From Leucocoprinus leucothites (taxonomy: Eukaryota > Basidiomycota > Agaricomycetes > Agaricales > Agaricaceae): DNA of 64,000 nucleotides. How positions within the stretch are numbered: position 1 is the stretch's first letter; each line of letters starts with the position of its first letter. The stretch lies in assembly GCA_013368445.1 (NCBI GenBank), contig JAACJO010000005.1, positions 1,178,001-1,242,000 of the forward strand, read 5' to 3'. Position numbers and translations under genes: made by a program. The notes beneath the pieces are model-generated. The model was not told the DNA's origin. It searched no databases and saw only the letters and a program-made list of their open reading frames with translations. Below are positions 58,097 to 64,000 of the stretch, in pieces.

Positions 58097-60990
58097 TCAA
58101 TACTCAAACTCCTCAGAAACAAACGAAATGTGACCACGACCGCCGCCCCTCCATGCAGATCCTAGGTCAGTCTGCGATACGATACACTCACGAACCATTG
58201 TGTTCAACGATGTGGGTCCGCAACCTGTTCATGCTATGAGTTTAGGTGAACAGGGAGACAATACCACACTTACATGCAACCACGATCGGTCCCTTAACAG
58301 CATCCATCTCCTCCTGTAAGATATGTTCCAGCTTCGGTTTCCCTGGAAGTGCAAACTCTGAAATGACATTAATGTCATTCATCTCCACCTCGCTCATCTG
58401 CAGTCGAAATCTCGGAGTGTCAGAGGTGTGTGGGATACCGGTTGTAAACTGGTAGTCCTTCGGGTTCCCGGTACGCCTCTCGATATCTTTAAAGAGCTTT
58501 GGCGCATGCTTTCGAGTTGACACAAAGCTTCGGGTGTTTCTACGATCACCTGTCACATAGGCGAGTCGCGAGGGCGTATAGGATGATAATTCTTCCGACG
58601 AAACAACACTATTGTTTCTCTGGGCTTGAGTTAAGGGACTGCAGGTGGGGGTTGCGCGTCTGTCGATATACTGACAAACAGAGGCCACTGGTTTTGGCCT
58701 TGGTACCCTGTCGAGTTGTGGGTTGAATTTTGCATTTGCACTGGTAGCTTGAGTAAAATCACTTGATCCAGCCAATCGTCTCTGGCTTCGTGTTCTTCGG
58801 ATCTTGGACTCCCTTTTCACCCGCTCGCTCAATCTCCTCTCACCGGGAATCTCAACATCCTCATCTCCTTCAAACGCCACAAGATCTAGGGCCTCCAATT
58901 GGGTATCAAGCATTTCGTCGTCCTCTGGACCGTGTAAACCTGGCTTGTAAAGGCTTCTGACATCGCTAGAGGATGTCATGTCGGTGTCCTTGGTGGGAAC
59001 GTTGTTGAACATGATCCCTGGCTCACTCTGCGACGCCGCAGGTTCATACTCGAAATTCGTCCCCAACCCAACTGCTGGACTGAATTTTGGGCGGGTAACA
59101 AATATATTTATTTCAAGCTCGCTTGAGATCCCCCACTCCATATACCGGCATAACGTGGACGCGGCCCATTGTATATGTCCTGACGTTGAGCAGCAAGAAT
59201 ATTGAGTTCTTTGATCCAAATCCGCGTCGAGGAGCTCACCAAATTCTTGAACTATCCAAACAAATCTCGCCCTCGCCATAGTGCTGTCGAAGGAACCCCA
59301 CTCGCCCTGCTCCAGTCTCTTTTTCCTCTGCCTGATTAGCCGACAAAGACTCTCGAGTATGCTCAAGCCATAGCTCACTCCTGACCCCGCAACCACGATA
59401 ACTGCCCCCGAGTAGGTATTCCACTTCACTCTCTCCGCACTTCCAAATGGACCATCAACGTTCATTCTCAACAGTGCACCAGAGTCTGGAGGCCTAGCAT
59501 CGGCATGTAAGAGATCGTTCGTCGAGCAAACAAGTCCCCTGGAGCATAGATACGTGACTTGATCCCAGAGGTTCCTTGTAAACCCGCTCTTGACTCTGAC
59601 CAAGAAAACGAGGGCCGGTGTTTCTGAGGAATTATATGACGTCGCACAAGTAAAAGGGTGCGTCGTAAATCTGGAGATGGATGGAATGTTGACTAGAAAA
59701 TATTGACCTGGTGCCCAGACATGATCACGAGGCGAGACATATGTCAATCTCACAGTTGTTCCTGCCACTATTTCTGCATGAGCAAAACCAGGGGGTGGAA
59801 TATATCGTGGACGAGTGGTCTGTGGTGTAGTCGTGGAAGTCGCCGGATGTTCTAAAAGTGGTGCCGATCCCAGTGGAATGTACTCGCTGAAGGGAGACCG
59901 TCTGAATAGCCGATTATGCCACTGTCTATAGGGATCGATGGTATAATTCATATGCAGATATCGTGCTGCTCTCCATGACCGTTCTGCAGCCCATACGGCC
60001 AGCGCGCACCATGACCATAGCCACATACTCGGATGGTGCAGGGAGGTCGTGAGAAGCATGGGCGGTACAAGTAACACATGGGATGCAAAGAATAATTCAT
60101 AGTGGTGGTTACGAATCGGTTTGAGTGATAAAATGATCAGAAGTGTCAGAAAGACAAATCCCTAGACGGTACCAACATTAGAGGCTTTTTTTTGCAAGGA
60201 GAAGGTGATTACCCACCCACCAGCCGTATACGAATGGCGGATAAGACCAGACAAGTGATAAAACTGTCTGCTTTGAACCAGGGTATTCGTCAAGAACAAG
60301 CTGGACGGACCATGATCCTACGTGACAAGCCGTCAGCAACCATAGCAGCCCAGCACTCCACCTGTGCAACCATGCAAGTTTATCGAAGTGTAAGAGCACC
60401 AGAAATTTCGACGAAAACAGTGAAAAGGGGGAACCTTTGAGGGCGAATAAAATACACAAGGGAAGTAGAGCGAAGGCCATGATTCCTGTGCGGCCGGCTG
60501 AAGTCCACCATGACTTTTGGATTACTGTTTCGGGCTGCCGTGATTTTTCAGCTGGTGGGAGATAATCCGGTCCCGAGAACGCAAGGATCGAAACGAGAGA
60601 GCTGAGCATGAGGACGCCTAGAAGACGGCCATTGGAAGGGAAATGTACGGGTCGCCGCGTCTTGATACGTCGACATTTGAATCTGTCGTAAACCCAAGTT
60701 ATGCAGTCTGGTACTCGTTTCCTGCCTAACAAGACCGAATTGCACCATGCACCGAGGATGCCTCCGCGAAGCTCGAAGCGATGAGCAAGTGAGTACAACA
60801 GAGTGATGCCTACGACAATCGCCCAGAACGAATATCCATAGTATTTCGACCTTGAACTCAGCGAATGTGAGGTCATGTAGGCTCTAAGCCACGCTGCGTC
60901 GTCGCTAGGCGTAGGGGATGGGGACGAGTAAGCATTTGGAGGAGACATTGTGAGCTCCGAGGCCGAAGAACCGCCTAGAAGTTGACTCAT
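58097..60990 (-). CDS. Ferric/cupric reductase, transmembrane (FRE family)
   Basis: Plasma-membrane metalloreductase moving electrons from NADPH via FAD and two haems to extracellular Fe(III) or Cu(II). The start at 60,990 gives MSQLLGGSSASELTMSPPNA. Membrane helices carry haem-ligand candidates in WLHRWSAGLLWLLTACHVGS and, after an intron, FFASHVLLVPP and SLHHP. The FAD domain shows APGQYFLVNIP and HPFTCATSYNSSE, then the NADPH domain MNVDGPFGS and VVAGSGVSYGLSILESL. The C-terminus, after a last intron, is VACCGPTSLNTMVREC with the conserved CGP. A Ser/Arg-rich insertion of about 200 residues (roughly 59,070-58,470) interrupts the NADPH-binding half. Stop TGA at 58,099-58,097. It is next to an ATX1 copper chaperone. 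Confidence 0.88.
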
Positions 60991-61409
60991 AGAGGGGATC
61001 GTGGTCGGGTATCTCTAGGTGCGCAGTGGATGCCTAACGGTGTTTGAAGCCCTTGAACTCGAGAGATCGGATCCTGACTAACGGTGTAATGGTTGGGGAG
61101 TACCATATGAGTACGCCACTGGCAGTGGTCTGACAAGTGACGTCGCGGATATTCCTGGAACTCGCTGGTCGTTGATTAATCGAGTACAACACACCATTCT
61201 CGTCACGGAACCGGGGCCATGCGAACCGTCACAAGTACATGAGAGAGACTAACATCAGGTATACTTGAAATCGGGGGCCGTGTTGCTGCGTCCAATCACT
61301 TTCGTTACTAGAGCCTCACTGCGAGCCAAGGGGTAGCCCCAATCCCGTATTCAAAAATTGGTTAGATAACATTACACAAACCAGCGGTACAATGAAATCA
61401 TAGAACCCT
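60991..61409. promoter_or_regulatory. Ferric reductase upstream region
   Basis: About 420 bp upstream of the reductase and downstream of ATX1. Iron- or copper-responsive sites would be expected here, but I could not assign one with confidence. Confidence 0.4.
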
Positions 61410-61852
61410 TCATTCAACTGTAACTCCAGAGCGAATCTATGTTATTGGTTCAAGAACTACTGTCCGTTGACATGCACCGGGTATAGTACCTACCTCTTTG
61501 CCGGTCTTCGCAATCTTCTCCCTGACGGCCTCATAATCGAGCGTGGAGGATTTCACGACAACCTCCTGCTTATCCAGAGAGACATCGAATCCGCTGACAT
61601 CTGGTGCTATTCTTCAGATCGGTTTTCTTTTTGCCGAGATCAAACTACTCACCACCGGCCTCCTTCGCTTTGTTCAACACGCGGGTGATAGCACCAGAGC
61701 AACCTCCACAAGTCATCTATCACAAGATGTATTCAACTCCTTCACTGTTTCACAGAGTGTTGCATACCTTAACGTCAAATTTATAAGTATGCTCCTACTC
61801 TAGGGTTAACACTTCATTCTGGGCTAGGATCACCGTCACTCACGTCGGACAT
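61410..61852 (-). CDS. ATX1: ATX1 copper metallochaperone, five small exons
   Basis: Cytosolic chaperone that hands Cu(I) to the Ccc2/ATP7 P-type ATPase of the Golgi. The exons are too short to show up in a simple open-frame scan. ATG 61,852 codes MSD and is followed by a GTGAGT intron. A 24-nt exon gives EHTYKFDV+K; after the next intron MTCGGCSGAITRVLNKAKEA carries the MxCxGC copper site. Then DVSGFDVSLDKQEVVV and TLDYEAVREKIAKTGKE follow, and a last exon gives IRSGVTVE and the TGA at 61,412-61,410. Intron borders are GT..AG and the frame is kept, giving about 77 residues, normal for Atx1. The conserved KTGK near the end (metal-site lysine) is present. Confidence 0.9.
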
Positions 61853-62474
61853 GGTGGGCGGGATATAAAAGAGCAAGTCTATAATGGATCGGCATGAGTT
61901 GATCGTCAGCTAGGGTGGGAGGCAAGGATAGATTTACTCGCAGGTATAAGAGCAATAGAAGTGGGAAGAGCAATTGAGGGGTGAGCCTGTCGTCAAGCTG
62001 CTATATAAGTATTCATCGACATCACTGCTACGGTGGTTTACCAAGCACTTGATACACACTGTGATACTCGATCACGCCATTTGACAGAACTCGGGCATAT
62101 TACAGGTCACTCAGATGGCTTACCCATCGTCACGGAGGGACCAATGGCGTTGTCCACTAGGTTCCCACCGACTCCAGGGCTTTCTAATTCATTCTACCAA
62201 TCCGAGCTTTCTGCGGGATCAAGTAGCTGCAAGTCGGCAGTGGATAAAGTGTACCAGGTGATTATGAAGGCTCTAATTATGCCAAGAAATACAGTCTCGA
62301 GAGTATCGACGTCATTACAGATTATACCCAAACTCGTGGAACTATCTGCGGGACCGACCTTCTACCATCTCTATGGGCTCGTCCGCTTCTGTAGAAACCG
62401 GCACCCAACCATCATCGCTCGGCTGACGTCCACGTACGCGTGAGATGATTGAGCGCAACCAAGCTGCCAAACCC
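61853..62474. other. Intergenic: ATX1 promoter / permease 3' region
   Basis: 620 bp. An open frame on the plus strand (62,033-62,443, 136 residues) has no recognisable domain and is probably chance. If the permease ends further left than placed here, part of this region is its last exon. Confidence 0.4.
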
Positions 62475-64000
62475 TCAGTCATCGAGCCAACCAGGAGGAG
62501 GGATCAACTTACAAGGCCCGTCATCGTTTCGTTGTGTCATGTAGTATACTGGTATGCCAGTGAGGACAAAACCTTCAAGAAAAAGATGAGAAAATGCTCT
62601 TTCAAAAAATGGGTTGGACAGTCGTACCGCATACGGCTATGGCTTCCAAAGGTGCCGCAAAGACCGGCATACAAAGTAAAAATAAAGCGACCTGGCTTTC
62701 GGTGAGTGAAGCATATTTTGTCCCTGGACTTGTCCATACTCACAGCACAGAAGGTTAGAGGAGTGGTGATCCAGGTTCTATACGGTCTTTAAGGAATTTC
62801 AATGAAATGTCGAAGCTGAAGAAATATGCAAGACTACCTTTCCAATAGAGGCTCTTTGAAACGTAAAATAATGAGACCCATGACCTTGAATAATGGTGTC
62901 AATAGGGAAAAAATTATTAAAATTCAGTGTTCGTACTGTCAGAAAATAGAACGCCCATGAAGCCACAACGGCAAAGTTGATGAGGGACCGGAATCCACCG
63001 CCAATGGCAATGAAGATGATTGTAATGGTGGCTTGTAGAAGTGCAGCATTCAGTGGTGTTTTTCTGCTGGTATGTAGTCTACCAAACATAGAGGGAATGA
63101 ACCCCTCCCGACCAGCAGCGTAGATAAGGTGTGAAGATGTGAGAAAACCACCTAGAGCGTAGGCTAAATAAGGCAGCCAGACGCAGGCAGAAGAGCTCTT
63201 ACCGTTCAGAGCCCCGAAGCAAGAAATCACAACCATAATCGCAAAAATAGTCCCACCAATAGGACCGAAGAGCGCACGGCCGAAATCGAGTGCGACTGTG
63301 TTACTCGAACCGACAAGATCCTGATCGACCCAATCGGTCAATTTTAAGGGTTTAAGAAGACTGAGGGAATGATTTACCCGATCTAGAACGACGAAGTACG
63401 AAATATTCGCCACTAGGAAGAGAAGCTGATGCAACATCATAAACGGCCCGGCAAGTGTCACCTTGTAATGTCCGACGTACCGTGACGATAGCCATACTCG
63501 AATGTATGGCTCGAGGAATATTCCGCTCCGGACGATGAATTTCTCCCCCGACGTAGGTTACTTGATCCCAACCATCGAAAGACCAGAGCCCAGAGTACAA
63601 TGCAAGTGAGTAAGAAGAGGGACTTCGACTAGAGCCTTCAAACCAAGGCTGGCGGAAACTAGCAGTTGCTTTTCCGCGGGCTAGTTGAATAACTCCGAGA
63701 GTCATCACAAAGATCTGGTTTTGAGGTCATGATCTGGAGCGAAAAATAAAGAGCTATTCTCACCAAAGCGGTGACCTGGTTCGTGGGTTGACATGAGAAA
63801 TGGTGTTCACTAATACAGAAGTGCTCGCCCACCTTGGCAGCCGTAAACACAACGGCAACACGGTTGCCTAATTTGCGTGTCGCGACACACAAAAACGTTA
63901 CCACAAGTACCGCACCGGCTGCGGTGAGTTTAATGGCCCATTGAGGGATGTCGTCCGGCGATGCCTGATTGCTGAAGAATAGCCTATTCATATATTCCGC
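62475..64000 (-). CDS. Amino-acid permease (APC/LAT-like), 5' end outside the window
   Basis: Multi-spanning plasma-membrane transporter. The frame is open to the window edge (AEYMNRLFFSN...), so the N-terminal part is missing. Segments in order: LTAAGAVLVVTFLCVATRKL, FEGSSRSPSSYSLALYSGLW, the family motif SFDGWDQVTYVGGEIHRPER, NIPRAIHSSMAIV, FGRALFGPIGGTIFAIMVVI, HLIYAAGREGFIPSMFGRLH, RKTPLNAALLQATITIIFIA and a terminal TM pair including GLIILRFKEPLLER and ALFLLCMPVFAAPLEAIA. This matches L-type/methionine permeases of fungi (MUP1-like). The 3' end is uncertain: reading through gives a PPPGWLDD end with TGA at 62,477-62,475, but one more exon ending EPIEMVEGRSRR near 62,355 is possible. Confidence 0.82.

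Noticed and set aside
62033..62443. 136-residue plus-strand frame
   Set aside because: No domain, no homologue known to me, and it lies in the gap between ATX1 and the permease 3' end.
1..64000. CRISPR arrays, rRNA genes or bacterial-type operons
   Set aside because: No regularly spaced repeats or rRNA segments were seen; the gene structure is eukaryotic throughout.

Overview
The window looks like nuclear DNA of an agaricomycete (mushroom-type) basidiomycete. Genes are dense and cut by many introns of about 45-65 nt with GT..AG ends. Recognisable host genes are fungal (alpha-1,3-glucan synthase, STE11-type MAPKKK, ATX1, TRM1, NUP133). The mobile-element proteins resemble families I know as common in Agaricomycetes. 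Assignments rest on reading the sequence and on memory of the families; no search was run.

Left host block (1-21,454): NUP133 (-), histone H2B (-), a SAM-dependent methyltransferase (-), a sphingoid long-chain-base kinase (+), an HTD2-like hotdog dehydratase (+), an unrecognised small protein (-), a PRCC-like protein (-) and a full-length alpha-1,3-glucan synthase, ags1 (-). Right host block (50,850-64,000): STE11-type MAPKKK (+), TRM1 (-), ferric reductase (-), an ATX1 copper chaperone built of very small exons (-), and the 3' part of an amino-acid permease (-).

The centre (21,720-50,543) is one mobile element sitting inside another copy of itself. The inner copy is intact: 35,117-49,525, 14,409 bp, with 30-bp imperfect terminal inverted repeats and a 6-bp target-site duplication (ATGTTG). 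The outer copy (21,720-35,116 plus 49,532-50,543, also exactly 14,409 bp) has the same ends and its own 6-bp duplication (TACATA). The inner copy landed inside an intron of the outer copy's transposase gene, between the exon with the first two catalytic Asp residues and the exon with the catalytic Glu. The copies differ by no indel, and all compared translations are identical, so the event is recent.

Each copy carries three well-supported multi-exon genes: an integrase-type DDE transposase (D237, D294, E329 of 503 aa), a large Spt5-like protein (acidic N-terminus, NGN-like region, several KOW motifs) and a 911-aa protein with a Cys-rich N-terminus and a C-terminal J-domain-like HPD motif. There is also one doubtful gene and a long left arm with coding-like scraps. 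Both ends carry same-facing arrays of TTTGACA and TTTCGCA motifs, probable transposase-binding sites. The 6-bp duplication and retroviral-type integrase recall Polintons, but I see no DNA polymerase B, ATPase, protease or capsid gene. This integrase + Spt5-like + J-domain element is the best candidate for an undescribed system. It inserted into what was a roughly 570-bp divergent promoter between ags1 and STE11, now about 29 kb apart.
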